Shown here piece by piece: positions 53,878 to 63,711 of a stretch of 64,000 nucleotides of DNA. Under the pieces are notes generated by a model that searched no databases, was not told the DNA's origin, and was given only the letters and a program-made list of their open reading frames with translations. The stretch lies in NCBI GenBank assembly GCA_005223085.1, contig NJBP01000001.1, forward strand, positions 1 through 64,000, in the 5' to 3' direction. The position numbers and the translations under genes were made by a program. This stretch comes from Candidatus Aerophobetes bacterium Ae_b3b. GTDB taxonomy: Bacteria; Aerophobota; Aerophobia; Aerophobales; AE-B3A. Every line of letters starts with the position of its first letter. Positions within the stretch are counted from its first letter, which is position 1.

Positions 53878-55152
53878 ATGAAGGACAAGGTAGTTCACCT
53901 AGGTTTATTTGGACTAGGTACGGTGGGAGGAGGAGTAATTGAGCTTTTGTCAAGAAAAAAGGGGAAAGACCACCATAAGTTTGTCCTGGAAAAGATTGCG
54001 GTCAAGCACTTGGATAAAAAAAGACCTGTCCCGGTTCCTTTGTATCGATTGACTGCAGATCCTAGGGAAATCTTGGCTGATCCTAAGATTGATACGGTGG
54101 TGGAGGTGATGGGGGGGATAGATCCAGCTAAAGAAATAATTTTAGAAGCTCTAAAAAGGGGTAAGAATGTAATTACCGCTAACAAGGCTCTCCTGGCCCA
54201 AGCCGGGAGTGAGATTTTCAAGCAAGCGCTGGACAGCGGGTGTTATCTAGGAGTGAGAGCATCTAACATTGCTGCTTATCGTCTTATAGAAAGTTTAATT
54301 TCCTCACCTTTCCAGTTCGAGAAATTGATTGGTATCTTTAACGGGACTTGCAACTATATTTTGACAGAGATGGAAAAAAAAGGCGAAGATTTTTCTCCCA
54401 TTCTCAAGAAAGCTCAGGAAATTGGCTATGCTGAGCAGAATCCTTCAGATGATATTGATGGTTACGATACTGCTCATAAACTAATTGTTCTACTTGGTTT
54501 AGCCCTGGGTTATTTTCCTCCGTTAGATTCTCTTTTTATAGAAGGGATTAGAAGGATCTCCCACCAAGATATTATCTTTGCCAAAGAATTGGGATATAGA
54601 ATTAAACTTCTAGCTATTGCCAAAAGAGAAGCCAGTGAGCTGGAGGCTCGTGTCCATCCTGTTCTTCTGCCGTGGGGACGAGGTCTAGCTCGTCTGGATG
54701 GGATAGAGAATGGAGTCGAGCTACGGGACGAAGTAGGAGTAGAGATAGGAATGCAGGCACCGGGAGCCGGTAAATACCCTGCTGCCACAGCAATTCTAGA
54801 AGATTTAGTTAGCGTAGCCCGGGGAAGGAAGTTAATCTATCCTCAACCGAAGAGATATCTGGCCTTTAAAAAAATGGGGGAGATAAAAACCAAGTATTAT
54901 TTAAGATTTAATGCTCTGGATGAGGCGGGGGTTTTAGCAAAAATTTCTGGAATTTTAGGTGATCATAATATAAGCATTAAGTCGGTCCTGCAAAAAGGAG
55001 AAAATGAAAAACCACCAGGGGTGGTGCCGGTAATAATCCTTACCCATCGGGCAAGAGAAGACGATATTCAGGATGCCCTTGGTAAAATAGATAATTTAAC
55101 CATAGTAAGGGGAAAATCCTTGCTGATTCGAGTAGAACAAGGAATTTTCTAG
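53878..55152 (+). CDS. hom: Homoserine dehydrogenase
   Basis: Reduces aspartate semialdehyde to homoserine, leading to threonine and methionine. The 424-residue protein has the NAD(P) loop [17 protein letters not shown], the TANKALLA ([16 protein letters not shown] near 100), [15 protein letters not shown] near 165 and a C-terminal ACT domain ([20 protein letters not shown] near 340) for feedback by threonine. The reading frame extends to TTG 53827, but ATG 53878 has an AAAAGGGATTTAGTG site and gives the standard N-terminus, so I use it. asd and lysC are on the other strand at 46-48 kb. It is directly before rpsB. Confidence 0.93.
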   Translation: MKDKVVHLGLFGLGTVGGGVIELLSRKKGKDHHKFVLEKIAVKHLDKKRPVPVPLYRLTADPREILADPKIDTVVEVMGGIDPAKEIILEALKRGKNVITANKALLAQAGSEIFKQALDSGCYLGVRASNIAAYRLIESLISSPFQFEKLIGIFNGTCNYILTEMEKKGEDFSPILKKAQEIGYAEQNPSDDIDGYDTAHKLIVLLGLALGYFPPLDSLFIEGIRRISHQDIIFAKELGYRIKLLAIAKREASELEARVHPVLLPWGRGLARLDGIENGVELRDEVGVEIGMQAPGAGKYPAATAILEDLVSVARGRKLIYPQPKRYLAFKKMGEIKTKYYLRFNALDEAGVLAKISGILGDHNISIKSVLQKGENEKPPGVVPVIILTHRAREDDIQDALGKIDNLTIVRGKSLLIRVEQGIF

Positions 55153-55172
55153 CCATTAGGAGGAAGAAACAA

Positions 55173-56252
55173 ATGTCTACAGTTACTATGAAGGAGCTAT
55201 TGGAGGCTGGAGCTCATTTTGGTCATCGAAGGAGTGCTTGGAATCCTAAGATGAAACTCTACATTTATCAGGAAAGAAATCAGATACACATCCTTGATCT
55301 CAGCATAACAGTAAAAAAAATCGAGGAGGCTCGTAAGTTTGTCAGAGATCTAGCGGCGCAAGGAGGAGCTGTGTTATTCGTGGGAACTAAACAGCAAGCA
55401 AAGAAGTGTGTCCAGGAAGAGGCAAAAAGATGCGGAGCTTCTTACATTAACAATCGTTGGTTAGGAGGGTTTTTAACTAACTTTTCCACCGTAAAGAAAA
55501 GGATAGATAGACTTCTCGAGCTAGAAAAACAGGAAGTGGAGGGTGAATGGGAAGTTCTCTCCAAGAAAGAGGAGATGGGTTTTCGCCGGGAGTTAGAGAA
55601 ACTCAGACGAAACCTAGCCGGTGTCAAGAACATAACCACGCTTCCTCAAGCTCTTTTCGTGACCGACCTTAAGATAGAAGAGATAGCCGTGAGGGAAGCA
55701 AAGAGACTGGTCATTCCGATTGTAGCTATTGTGGACTCTAACGGTGATCCTAGTCTTATAGATTATCTCATTCCAGCTAATGATGATGCCATAAAAAGCA
55801 TTAGACTGATTACATCTAAAATAGCCGATGCTATTTTAGAAGGAAAAACCCTTTGGGAAAAGAAACAAGAAGTATTAGAGAAAGAGGCCGAAGAGGAAAA
55901 AATAAAGGAAGTGGAAGAAGAGATCACTAAGGAAGAATTAGAAGTAAGTGGATCTGACGAAATAAAGGCAGAAAAGGAAAAGGTTGCCGTAAAGGAAAAG
56001 GTTGCCGTAAAGGAAAAAGTTGCCGTAAAGGAAAAAGGAGAGAAAGAGGAGTTAGCTATAGAGCACTTACAACAAGAGGAGAAGCCAGAGATCGAAACCA
56101 GAGAGGAACCGGAGCAGAAAAAAGAAGATGCAGAGAAAAAGCCTAAAGCAAATGAGGGCCAGGATTTGAAAAAGACTGCTAAGGCGGAGAAAAGTAAAAA
56201 AGAAGAGACTACAGGAAGGATGAAAAAAGCAAAATCAGAAAAGGATACTTAA
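55173..56252 (+). CDS. rpsB: 30S ribosomal protein S2 with long lysine/glutamate-rich tail
   Basis: A 359-residue S2. The core matches the family: [20 protein letters not shown], then [18 protein letters not shown] near 6-43, [18 protein letters not shown] near 64, [15 protein letters not shown] near 92 and [20 protein letters not shown] near 184-203. The C-terminus extends about 120 residues past residue 235 with a low-complexity Lys/Glu coiled tail containing three tandem VAVKEK repeats. Usual S2 ends near 240-260, so the tail is odd. AGGAGGAAGAAACAA precedes ATG. It begins the rpsB-tsf-pyrH-frr operon. Confidence 0.95.
   Translation: MSTVTMKELLEAGAHFGHRRSAWNPKMKLYIYQERNQIHILDLSITVKKIEEARKFVRDLAAQGGAVLFVGTKQQAKKCVQEEAKRCGASYINNRWLGGFLTNFSTVKKRIDRLLELEKQEVEGEWEVLSKKEEMGFRRELEKLRRNLAGVKNITTLPQALFVTDLKIEEIAVREAKRLVIPIVAIVDSNGDPSLIDYLIPANDDAIKSIRLITSKIADAILEGKTLWEKKQEVLEKEAEEEKIKEVEEEITKEELEVSGSDEIKAEKEKVAVKEKVAVKEKVAVKEKGEKEELAIEHLQQEEKPEIETREEPEQKKEDAEKKPKANEGQDLKKTAKAEKSKKEETTGRMKKAKSEKDT
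55983..56036 (+). repeat. Three 18-bp tandem repeats inside rpsB
   Basis: Three consecutive units beginning GTTGCCGTAAAGGAAAA (55983, 56001, 56019), the last base alternating G/A, encode VAVKEK x3 in the extended S2 tail. Near-perfect identity suggests a recent slippage-type expansion. Confidence 0.85.
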
Positions 56253-56275
56253 GAGAATCTTTAAAAAGGTGAGAA

Positions 56276-56884
56276 ATGATGGAAGTTTCACTTGATAAAG
56301 TGAGGAGGTTAAGAGAGGAAACCTTAGCCAGAATCTTGGATTGTAAGAAGGCTCTGGTAGAGACAAAGGGTGATCTTGAAGAGGCAAAGAGGATTTTAAG
56401 GAGAAAGGGAATCGAGATTGCTCGGAGAAAAAGTGGTGAAAGAACCGCTCAGGGCATCATTACCTCTTATATTCATCATAATGGAAGAGTGGGGACGCTG
56501 GTAGAGATTCATTGTCAATCTGACTTTGTAGCAAAAAATTCCGAATTTCAAGAATTCGCCAAGAATATTGCTATGCATATTGCCGCCTCTGACCCTCGAT
56601 GGATATCTGCGGAAGAAATCCCGGGAAAGGTTCTTGAGGAAGAAAAGACCATTCTCAAAGCCCAGGCTGAAAAGGAAGGTAAGCCTAACAAAATTATTGA
56701 GAAAATTGTAGCAGGAAGAATAAAGAAATTTTATTCAGAGGTCTGCCTTTTAGAACAACCCTTTTTTAAGGATGAGAAAAAAACAGTCCGGCAACATCTT
56801 GAGGAGTTTATCGCCAAAGTAGGTGAAAATGTAAAAATTCACCGTTTTGTGAGATACCAGCTAAGAGAAGGTCAAAATAATTAA
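56276..56884 (+). CDS. tsf: Elongation factor Ts
   Basis: Nucleotide exchange factor of EF-Tu. The 202-residue form is short (E. coli 283), comparable to the compact class found in several lineages. Recognisable stretches: [20 protein letters not shown] near 7-26 (helix-turn of the N-terminal module), [20 protein letters not shown] near 64-83 (Asp-Phe-Val-Ala-x-Asn core) and [20 protein letters not shown] near 176-195. ATG 56276 or 56279; AAAGGTGAGA precedes. Overlaps the start of pyrH by one base. Confidence 0.93.
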   Translation: MMEVSLDKVRRLREETLARILDCKKALVETKGDLEEAKRILRRKGIEIARRKSGERTAQGIITSYIHHNGRVGTLVEIHCQSDFVAKNSEFQEFAKNIAMHIAASDPRWISAEEIPGKVLEEEKTILKAQAEKEGKPNKIIEKIVAGRIKKFYSEVCLLEQPFFKDEKKTVRQHLEEFIAKVGENVKIHRFVRYQLREGQNN

Positions 56885-57606
56885 TGAGCCAATCAGAAAT
56901 TAGATGGAAAAGGGTTCTTCTGAAGATAGGAGGGGAAAGTTTTGCTGATGAAAAGGGCTATGGGATTTCATCTTCTCGGGTTAGCTTGATTTCTCGAGAG
57001 ATAAAAGAAGTAAAAAAATTGGGCGTACGAATGGGGATAATGGTAGGAGGAGGTAATATCTTCCGAGGTGAGGTAGCTAGCAGAGAAGGAGTTGACAGAG
57101 CTACTGCTGATTATATGGGAATGTTAGCTACTGTCCTTAATGCCTTAGTTCTTCAGGACACTCTGGAGGGGATGAAGGTGGTTACCAGAGTGCAGACCGC
57201 TATTGGGATGCAAGAGATTGCCGAACCTTATATTCGAAGAAGAGCTCTGCGTCATCTGGAAAAGGGAAGAGTTGTTATCTTCGCAGGAGGTACAGGAAAT
57301 CCTTACTTCACTACCGACACAGCAGCCGCCCTGCGTGCCTTAGAAATAGAAGCAGAGGTCATTTTAAAGGCTACTAAGGTGGACGGGATCTATTCTTCCG
57401 ATCCCCTTAAGAATAGAAAAGCAAAGAAATTTGATAAAATAGACTATATTGAGGTACTCAATCGCCGATTAGGAGTCATGGATGCAACGGCAATCTCGCT
57501 CTGTATGGATAATCAGCTTCCTATCATTGTCTTTAATCTTCACCAAAAGAGCAATATCAAAAGGATACTCCTGGGAGAAAAAGTAGGCACAATTGTCACT
57601 AGATAA
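56884..57606 (+). CDS. pyrH: Uridylate kinase
   Basis: Phosphorylates UMP to UDP. The 240-residue bacterial-type kinase has [20 protein letters not shown] near 9, [14 protein letters not shown] near 50-63, [20 protein letters not shown] near 138-157 and LMNGLCMDN-type end here [20 protein letters not shown] near 199. The ATG overlaps the tsf stop (TAATG). It belongs to the conserved rpsB-tsf-pyrH-frr order. Confidence 0.95.
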   Translation: MSQSEIRWKRVLLKIGGESFADEKGYGISSSRVSLISREIKEVKKLGVRMGIMVGGGNIFRGEVASREGVDRATADYMGMLATVLNALVLQDTLEGMKVVTRVQTAIGMQEIAEPYIRRRALRHLEKGRVVIFAGGTGNPYFTTDTAAALRALEIEAEVILKATKVDGIYSSDPLKNRKAKKFDKIDYIEVLNRRLGVMDATAISLCMDNQLPIIVFNLHQKSNIKRILLGEKVGTIVTR

Positions 57607-57629
57607 AATACCTTAAAGCAGAGGAAGCA

Positions 57630-58187
57630 ATGTTAAAGGAAATTTGTCAGGAAAGCAAGGAAAGAATGGAGGAGTCTATTGGCAGTCTCTCCGAAAGATA
57701 TGCCCGAATGCGAGGAGGAAGAGCTCGGGTGGATTTAGTCAGTGGGATAAAAGTCGATTGCTATGGCTCAAGGATGAGCCTGGAGCAAATCTCCAATATT
57801 TCTATTCCTGAGCCTCGTCTTATAGTTATCGAACCATGGGACAAATCCGTTTTGGGACCCGTAGAAAAGGCGATCTTAGCTTCTGATTTAGGTATAAATC
57901 CTACCAATGATGGAACCATAATTAGGTTAGCTGTTCCCCCTTTGACTGAGGAAAGACGGGAAAGGCTAGCCAAGATGATAAAGCAGTGGGCAGAAGAGAC
58001 GAGAGTAAGTGTTAGAAATGTACGCCGAGAGGCAAGAGGGAAAATAAGCGATCTGGAAAAGAACAAAGAAATTTCTGAAGATGAGAAAAAAAGAGCCGAA
58101 AAGGATATCCAGATACTCACCGATGATTTCATAAAAGAGATTGACGAGTTTCAGGAAAGGAAAGTAAAGGAGATCTCTCAGGTTTAG
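57630..58187 (+). CDS. frr: Ribosome recycling factor
   Basis: Frees ribosomes after termination with EF-G. The 185-residue protein has the two-domain RRF pattern: MRGGRARVDLVSGIKVDCYG near 28, the hinge and beta domain ISIPEPRLIVIEPWDKSVLG near 58-80, then the three-helix bundle (SDLGINPTNDGTIIRLAVPP, RRERLAKMIKQWAEETRVSV). Normal length. ATG at 57630 is preceded by GAGGAAGCA. The operon ends here; uppS-cdsA, usual next in many bacteria, is replaced by galT. Confidence 0.95.
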   Translation: MLKEICQESKERMEESIGSLSERYARMRGGRARVDLVSGIKVDCYGSRMSLEQISNISIPEPRLIVIEPWDKSVLGPVEKAILASDLGINPTNDGTIIRLAVPPLTEERRERLAKMIKQWAEETRVSVRNVRREARGKISDLEKNKEISEDEKKRAEKDIQILTDDFIKEIDEFQERKVKEISQV

Positions 58188-58373
58188 TACTGCCGGGCAG
58201 TTGTTTTCCTGCTGGGCGAGACTGTGAGAGGCGAGTATTTGTCTCCGGCGAGTCTTACCAATTCTCCCCCAAAGTTACTTCGATTAGAATAATCCAAAGA
58301 GCATCTCAGCGAGAGAGGAGCGGTACTGTGGTGGTACCCAAGGAAACGTAATGAAAATAGTGAAGGGAAAGAT
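58188..58373. other. Non-coding gap between frr and galT
   Basis: Contains short GC-rich inverted sequences such as GGTACTGTGGTGGTACC. I see no promoter, ORF or recognisable RNA element. A sequence like TGGTGGTACC recalls the T-box core, but the surrounding stems are not evident. Confidence 0.3.
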
Positions 58374-59402
58374 ATGTCAGAACTAAGGAAGGACCCCATT
58401 GTTGGACGATGGGTCATCATCTCCACCGAGAGAGGAAAGAGACCAGCTGATTTCATACATAGAGAAAGGTTAAAGCCTTCAAAGCTCGGACATCTTTGTC
58501 CTTTTTGTGAGGGAAACGAAGACAAAACCCCACCGGAGATCTATGCTTTGAGAAACCCAGATACTCGTCCCAATAGCCCTGGTTGGCAGGTAAGAGTAGT
58601 GGCCAATAAATTTCCCGCTCTTAGGTTAGGGGGGGATTTAGGAAGGCGGGAAGTGGGAATGTTCGATATGATGAATGGGATTGGAGCACATGAGGTGATT
58701 ATTGAGTCCCCCGATCATGGAAAGACCCTTACCGATTTTGACCTACCTCACTTGAAAAAGGTTCTTTCTGTTTATAAGGAAAGGAGTCTTGATTTAAAGA
58801 AAAATCAGCGACTTAAATATATTCTCCTCTTTAAAAATTATGGACAGGATGCCGGTGCCTCCTTAGAACATTCTCATTCTCAGCTGATAGCTACTTCTAT
58901 TATCCCCAAGCGAATCAAAGAGAAACTTCAAGGAGCTAAAAGGTATTTTGATTACAAACAAAGATGCATCTTCTGTGATATTATACACCAAGAAATAGAT
59001 TACGGGGTAAGAATAATCGGGGTGAGCCATGATTTTGTGGCCATTGCTCCTTTTGCTGCAAGATTCCCCTTTGAGGTCTGGATTCTACCACGCCGACATT
59101 CTCCCGATTTCGATCGCTCTTCCAACGAGGAACTCAGGGGTTTAGGGAAAATATTGAGATCCATTTTGAGAAGATTATCACGAGTCTTAAACAATCCTTC
59201 CTATAATTTTGTCCTTCATGTTGCCCCTAGTCGTAGCCCCCGGCGAGGTTACTGGCAAACTATAGATAAGGACTATCACTGGCATTTAGAGATCATGCCT
59301 CGCATCGTTAAAACAGGGGGATTTGAGTGGGGAACAGGTTTTTACATTAACCCTACTCCTCCTGAAGAAACAGCTACCTACTTGAGAGAACTGCAAGAAT
59401 GA
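58374..59402 (+). CDS. galT: Galactose-1-phosphate uridylyltransferase family protein
   Basis: Transfers UMP between glucose-1-P and galactose-1-P (or a related NDP-sugar reaction). The 342-residue HIT-superfamily protein has a CPFCEG zinc site near 42, WQVRVVANKFPAL near 69-81, the catalytic region GASLEHSHSQLIATSIIPK near 161-179 (His-Ser-His rather than the classic His-Pro-His), CIFCDI near 198, and WHLEIMPRI near 303. The altered active-site Pro suggests the GalT-like nucleotidylyltransferase subgroup. ATG at 58374 is preceded by GAAGGGAAAGAT. Confidence 0.8.
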   Translation: MSELRKDPIVGRWVIISTERGKRPADFIHRERLKPSKLGHLCPFCEGNEDKTPPEIYALRNPDTRPNSPGWQVRVVANKFPALRLGGDLGRREVGMFDMMNGIGAHEVIIESPDHGKTLTDFDLPHLKKVLSVYKERSLDLKKNQRLKYILLFKNYGQDAGASLEHSHSQLIATSIIPKRIKEKLQGAKRYFDYKQRCIFCDIIHQEIDYGVRIIGVSHDFVAIAPFAARFPFEVWILPRRHSPDFDRSSNEELRGLGKILRSILRRLSRVLNNPSYNFVLHVAPSRSPRRGYWQTIDKDYHWHLEIMPRIVKTGGFEWGTGFYINPTPPEETATYLRELQE

Positions 59403-59413
59403 CTAAGGTATCT

Positions 59414-60472
59414 TTAGATTTTGCTTAACTCTTTCTTTAAAAAATCGATCATTTTCACTGGTGTGGGGTCAACTTCCTCAGCTATAGCCAAATAAAAACT
59501 TACCCAGTCTCCCATATATATTGCCGATAGGACTCTGGTTAACTTATCTTTCCCTTCTGTCCAGATTTCAGCCCATTTTACTTTTCTTTTTTTTATTATG
59601 GATTGGGTAACTTCAATTCTTTTTTTAATTCTTTCTTCCTCCCTATGATCTCGAATAAAAATAGGGTAAAATCGCGTTAAATCTGTCCTTCCTTCCCCTC
59701 CCCACCCCACAATTTCATTATGGTTAAGTTCGGGGAAAACGTCCCAGAAGGCCAAGATTTTACTATTTTCATTAAACTGGGTCTTTAACCTGTGAGCAAC
59801 CACATCGGTATTTCCTTCTACCCCGTACACGAGAGGTATCCTCCCAATGAGTTCTTGTGCAAGGGATTTAGCCGAATTTTTGCTCAAGGGGACTTTTGGA
59901 TGACATCTCTTCCTGACGTCATGCAAAACTTGAAGTAACTCATCATAATTTTGAGGTTCTATCCATTTTAGTCTCTCTAAAACCTTAAGCATGGGAATAG
60001 ATAGATAACCAATGGTTGTGCGAGGAGGCATCCCGGAAGGAACAATTAGGCATGGCACTTCATCCTGTTTGCTTAAGTCTTTTAACTTACCCCCACTGCA
60101 AATTGAAATAAGAAAAGACCTCCTTTTCTTGCCCTCCTCATAAGCCGAAAGAGCTTCCTCAGTGTTTCCTGAATAACTCACAATGAAGACCAAGCTCTCT
60201 TCATCTACCAGTCGAGGCAAGCCATAGTTTCGGTTGATCAAAATTGGTATTTTCAATTCTTGAAAAAGGAGGGTCTTTAATATATCGCCTCCTATAGCTG
60301 ATCCACCCAGCCCACATACTACAGTCTTTTTAAATTTGCCCGGAGTTTGAGGAGAAAGGGGTAAAGTATCTGCCAGCCTAATTGCCTGCTGGCACTGAAG
60401 GGGGAAATCAAATAAGAGTTTCCACATTTTGCTTCTGTCAATCTTTTCTAACCTTTCCAGATCATCCCACAT
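59414..60472 (-). CDS. Bifunctional phosphoglucose/phosphomannose isomerase
   Basis: A 352-residue SIS-fold isomerase of the archaeal/bacterial type interconverting glucose-6-P, fructose-6-P and mannose-6-P. Key stretches are TVVCGLGGSAIGGDIL near 50, LVFIVSYSGNTEEALSAYEE near 93, PRTTIGYLSIP near 149 (substrate-binding), NENSKILAFWDVFPELNHNE near 234-253 and the C-terminal SIS half. It is the last gene of the minus-strand operon after ptsI (1 base apart). It could provide hexose phosphates for glycolysis and mannosyl sugars. Confidence 0.88.
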   Translation of the reverse strand: MWDDLERLEKIDRSKMWKLLFDFPLQCQQAIRLADTLPLSPQTPGKFKKTVVCGLGGSAIGGDILKTLLFQELKIPILINRNYGLPRLVDEESLVFIVSYSGNTEEALSAYEEGKKRRSFLISICSGGKLKDLSKQDEVPCLIVPSGMPPRTTIGYLSIPMLKVLERLKWIEPQNYDELLQVLHDVRKRCHPKVPLSKNSAKSLAQELIGRIPLVYGVEGNTDVVAHRLKTQFNENSKILAFWDVFPELNHNEIVGWGGEGRTDLTRFYPIFIRDHREEERIKKRIEVTQSIIKKRKVKWAEIWTEGKDKLTRVLSAIYMGDWVSFYLAIAEEVDPTPVKMIDFLKKELSKI

Positions 60473-60473
60473 C

Positions 60474-62216
60474 TTAGCTTCCTTTCAAGATTCTTTTGAT
60501 TTTCCTGGATAGCTTCCTCTGGGCGAATCTTCTGGCTTCGTATGAGGTGCTGAGTTTCAAAAGCTCTGAGGCCACTTTTTGCGTCTCTTCCCACGTCACC
60601 CCCCGAATAATTTTTTTTATCTCTAGAAGAGAAGTTGGGGCTACACTGAATTCATCTATCTCCAATCCCAGAAGAATCAAGACAAACAGCGGATCACTGG
60701 CCATCTCTCCACAGGCTCCCACCCAAATGCCTTCACGATGAGCGCATTTTACGATATTATCGATCAATCTCAAGATGGTTGGGTGCAGAGGCTGGTAAAG
60801 ATAGGCTACCTTCTCATTTACCCGGTCCACTGCCAGGCTGTATTGTATTAAATCATTCGTCCCCAGGCTAAAGAAATCAACCTCTTTGGCCAGAAGGTCA
60901 GCTATTATCGCGGCCGAAGGGACTTCAATCATTGCTCCTACCTCGACATCGTCCGAAAAAGATGTTCCCTCTCTTTTTAGTTCTCTTTTTACCTCAGATA
61001 GAATTGTCCTGGCCTTCTCGATCTCCTCCACTCCTGAGATCATGGGATACATAATTTTTACCTTGCCAAAACTACCAGCTCTCAAGATAGCCCTCAGCTG
61101 AACTTTAAAGATGTCTACTTTCTCTAAACACAGTCTTATGGCCCTCCAGCCCATAAAGGGGTTTATTTCGGAAGGAACAGGAAAATGAGAGAGAAATTTA
61201 TCTCCTCCCAAATCCAATGTTCTAATAATCACTGTATTAGGAGCTGCCTTCTCAGCCACTATTTTATAAGCTTGCATCTGTTCGGCCTCACTGGGTAGAG
61301 TTTCTCTATTCATATAGAGATACTCGGTTCTATATAACCCTACCCCTTCCGCTCCATCCCTTAGGGCAACATCTATCTCTTCCGGACCTGCGATATTAAC
61401 TGCTAATTCTACTTCTCGGCCATCGAGGGTCTGAGGAGGTAAAGATCTCAAAGTCTCCAGTTTTCTTTGGTAAGAGAGAAACTCTTTCTGACTTCTTTTA
61501 TACCGTTCTATTTGCTTGAAAGTGGGATTAACAAATATCTTTCCTTCATTTCCATCTAGGATAATTACTGAGCCTGGTTTAACTTTCTGGGTTATGTCTC
61601 TCAATCCAACTACGGCAGGAATCTTCAGTGAGCGAGCCATAATAGCAGTATGAGATGTTCTTCCCCCAATATTGGTGGCAAAACCCAATATTTTATCTTT
61701 CTGCATAGCCACAGTATCTGAGGGAGCAAGATCATAGGCCACCAATATTATTTCCTCCTCTAGATGAGAGAGACTCAAAGTTGGTCTCTTTAGAAGGTTA
61801 GCCAGGACTCGCTCGCCTATATCTTCTACATCTCTGAATCTTTCCTGAATAAACCCAGCCTGAGCAGAGGCAAACTTTGCTGGAAAAGCTTTGAGGGTAT
61901 TTCTAAGAGATGCCTCAGCGTTCAGTCTTTGCTTCCTTATTCTATCTATGGTAGCCCCGATAAGAAGTGGATCTTCCAATATTAATAGATGAGCCTGAAA
62001 AATGTATGCTTCCTTTTCTCCTATGGTCTTCTTTACTCTTTTTTTTATCTCCTCCAGTTCCCTTTTTGATTCTTCCACCGCTTCCCTAAATCTTTTTATT
62101 TCAGCCTCTATTACTTCTTCTTTGATTTCATATTCAAGTATACAAAAATTCTCCTTCTCCAGGATGTATACTTTTCCTATAGCAATTCCGGGAGAAGCAG
62201 CTATTCCTTTAGGCAT
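60474..62216 (-). CDS. ptsI: PTS enzyme I (phosphoenolpyruvate-protein phosphotransferase)
   Basis: A 580-residue enzyme I. The phosphorylated histidine is His189 (GGRTSHTAIMARSLKIPAVV), the PEP domain has VGLYRTEYLYMNRETLPSEA near 290-309, RTLDLGGDKF near 334, the metal-binding FFSLGTNDLIQYSLAVDR near 442-459 and VGACGEMASDPLF near 491-503 with the active cysteine. No HPr or enzyme II gene is in the window; uptake here is by ABC systems, so the role may be regulatory or the partners lie elsewhere. It overlaps folC by 16 bases. Confidence 0.94.
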   Translation of the reverse strand: MPKGIAASPGIAIGKVYILEKENFCILEYEIKEEVIEAEIKRFREAVEESKRELEEIKKRVKKTIGEKEAYIFQAHLLILEDPLLIGATIDRIRKQRLNAEASLRNTLKAFPAKFASAQAGFIQERFRDVEDIGERVLANLLKRPTLSLSHLEEEIILVAYDLAPSDTVAMQKDKILGFATNIGGRTSHTAIMARSLKIPAVVGLRDITQKVKPGSVIILDGNEGKIFVNPTFKQIERYKRSQKEFLSYQRKLETLRSLPPQTLDGREVELAVNIAGPEEIDVALRDGAEGVGLYRTEYLYMNRETLPSEAEQMQAYKIVAEKAAPNTVIIRTLDLGGDKFLSHFPVPSEINPFMGWRAIRLCLEKVDIFKVQLRAILRAGSFGKVKIMYPMISGVEEIEKARTILSEVKRELKREGTSFSDDVEVGAMIEVPSAAIIADLLAKEVDFFSLGTNDLIQYSLAVDRVNEKVAYLYQPLHPTILRLIDNIVKCAHREGIWVGACGEMASDPLFVLILLGLEIDEFSVAPTSLLEIKKIIRGVTWEETQKVASELLKLSTSYEARRFAQRKLSRKIKRILKGS

Positions 62217-63553
62217 AAACCTCCTCCATGGAGCTTTAAAATCTTTCTCGCCTCACCAACAAGGTATAGGGAGCCCGTTATACAAATTAAATCCTCATCG
62301 CGGCTTATCTTCACTGCGTATTTTAGAGCCTTAGTTAGGTCCTTTTCAATGACAACTCTTTGTTGGAATTCCTTCGTTCTTTTAGCAATATCTTCTGGCT
62401 CTGCGGCTCTTATGAATTTTATCTTAGTTAAGATTACCTCCTTAGCCAAAGGAAAAATTTCTCTGGCTACGCTGTTAACATTTTTGTCCTTGCAACAACT
62501 GAAGACAAGAATTAAATTTTGATAGTTAAAATATTCTTTTATTGTATTTTTTAATGCTTTGGCCGAGGTGGAATTATGAGCCCCATCTAAGGCTATTAAA
62601 GGGCCATTTTTTATAACTTCTATCCTTCCTGGCCAATGAACTTTCTTTAAGCCTTCCTTTATAGATTCCTTTTTTATCTCCCAACCCTGCTTGTTTAAAA
62701 GTTCACACGTTGCAACCGCCATGGCTGCGTTTGTTATTTGATGTCTTCCTATCAGAGGAAGGTAAAGCCTCTCATAACTGTCATAGAGACCTTTAAGGGA
62801 AAAAAATTGTCCATAGAGAGTACTTTCTAACTTTTTCCACCTCATTAGGTTCGATATCTTTAACAACTTTGCTTTTTTTTCCTGACAGGTCTTAGCAATA
62901 ATGTCTATGACTTCATCTTCTTGGGTAGGTGTGATCACTGTAGACCTTTCTTTGATTATACCTGTCTTTTCATAGGCAATCTTATCCAACGAATTACCCA
63001 GTAACTGAGTATGGTCAAGACCTATGGGAGAAATTAAACAGATGATCGGCTTAACAACATTAGTGGCATCTAACCTTCCTCCCAGTCCAACTTCCAATAT
63101 TGAAAAATCGACCTTTTTTTTTGAAAAATATAAAAAAGCGAGACTAGTAATTACTTCAAAAAATGTTAGTGCGGATTTGACTTTTTCCACAGCTAACCTG
63201 ATTTCGTCCACTAACTCAATTACTTCCTTTTGGCTAATTATTTTACCATTAACTTTTATCCTTTCTCTTAGAGAATAAAAATGCGGTGAAGTGTAAAGAC
63301 CTGTTTTGAATCCTGCTTGATTCAATATGGAAGAAGTCATGACACAAATAGATCCTTTCCCCTTCGTGCCCCCAACGTGTATAACTTTACCTATTTTATG
63401 GTGGGGATTACCGAGATAATACAGAAGGGTTTCAACCCGATTTAAGTTGAAATGATCTGGATCATAAAAAAAGTCTGTATAGTATTCATAGTTAACGAAG
63501 CTATTTAGATATTTCAATGCAGCCTTATAAGATGTAGTTGATCGAAAGCTCAT
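62201..63553 (-). CDS. folC: Bifunctional folylpolyglutamate / dihydrofolate synthase
   Basis: Adds glutamates to folates. The 450-residue protein shows GTKGKGSICVMTSSILNQAG (P-loop with the Mur-ligase signature) near 55, LEVGLGGRLDATNVVKPIIC near 157, ISPIGLDHTQLLGNSLDKIA near 178-197, KTGIIK and GRIEVIKNGPLIALDGAHNS near 308-327. Normal length. ATG at 63553. Overlaps ptsI, so the group glyA-folC-ptsI-isomerase reads one way; one-carbon genes glyA and folC are neighbours. Confidence 0.93.
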   Translation of the reverse strand: MSFRSTTSYKAALKYLNSFVNYEYYTDFFYDPDHFNLNRVETLLYYLGNPHHKIGKVIHVGGTKGKGSICVMTSSILNQAGFKTGLYTSPHFYSLRERIKVNGKIISQKEVIELVDEIRLAVEKVKSALTFFEVITSLAFLYFSKKKVDFSILEVGLGGRLDATNVVKPIICLISPIGLDHTQLLGNSLDKIAYEKTGIIKERSTVITPTQEDEVIDIIAKTCQEKKAKLLKISNLMRWKKLESTLYGQFFSLKGLYDSYERLYLPLIGRHQITNAAMAVATCELLNKQGWEIKKESIKEGLKKVHWPGRIEVIKNGPLIALDGAHNSTSAKALKNTIKEYFNYQNLILVFSCCKDKNVNSVAREIFPLAKEVILTKIKFIRAAEPEDIAKRTKEFQQRVVIEKDLTKALKYAVKISRDEDLICITGSLYLVGEARKILKLHGGGLCLKE

Positions 63554-63711
63554 TCTGGATCCATCGAACGTTGAAATATTTCAGCCCTTATAGTAACTAC
63601 AAAAATAATTGGTGGCGATTTTGACCTGACGTCTCCTGGAGGCTAAATATATCACGGCGAGGAGATTAGAATGAGTGTAAACAACAGGTTACTATTTAAG
63701 AGCATGAATTT

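Noticed and set aside
55983-56036. Short tandem units as a CRISPR-like array
   Set aside because: No spacers; the repeats are in frame in the rpsB coding region.
58188-58373. TGGTGGTACC resembling a T-box core before galT
   Set aside because: No specifier stem, antiterminator pairing or aminoacyl-tRNA gene downstream; GalT is not a T-box target.
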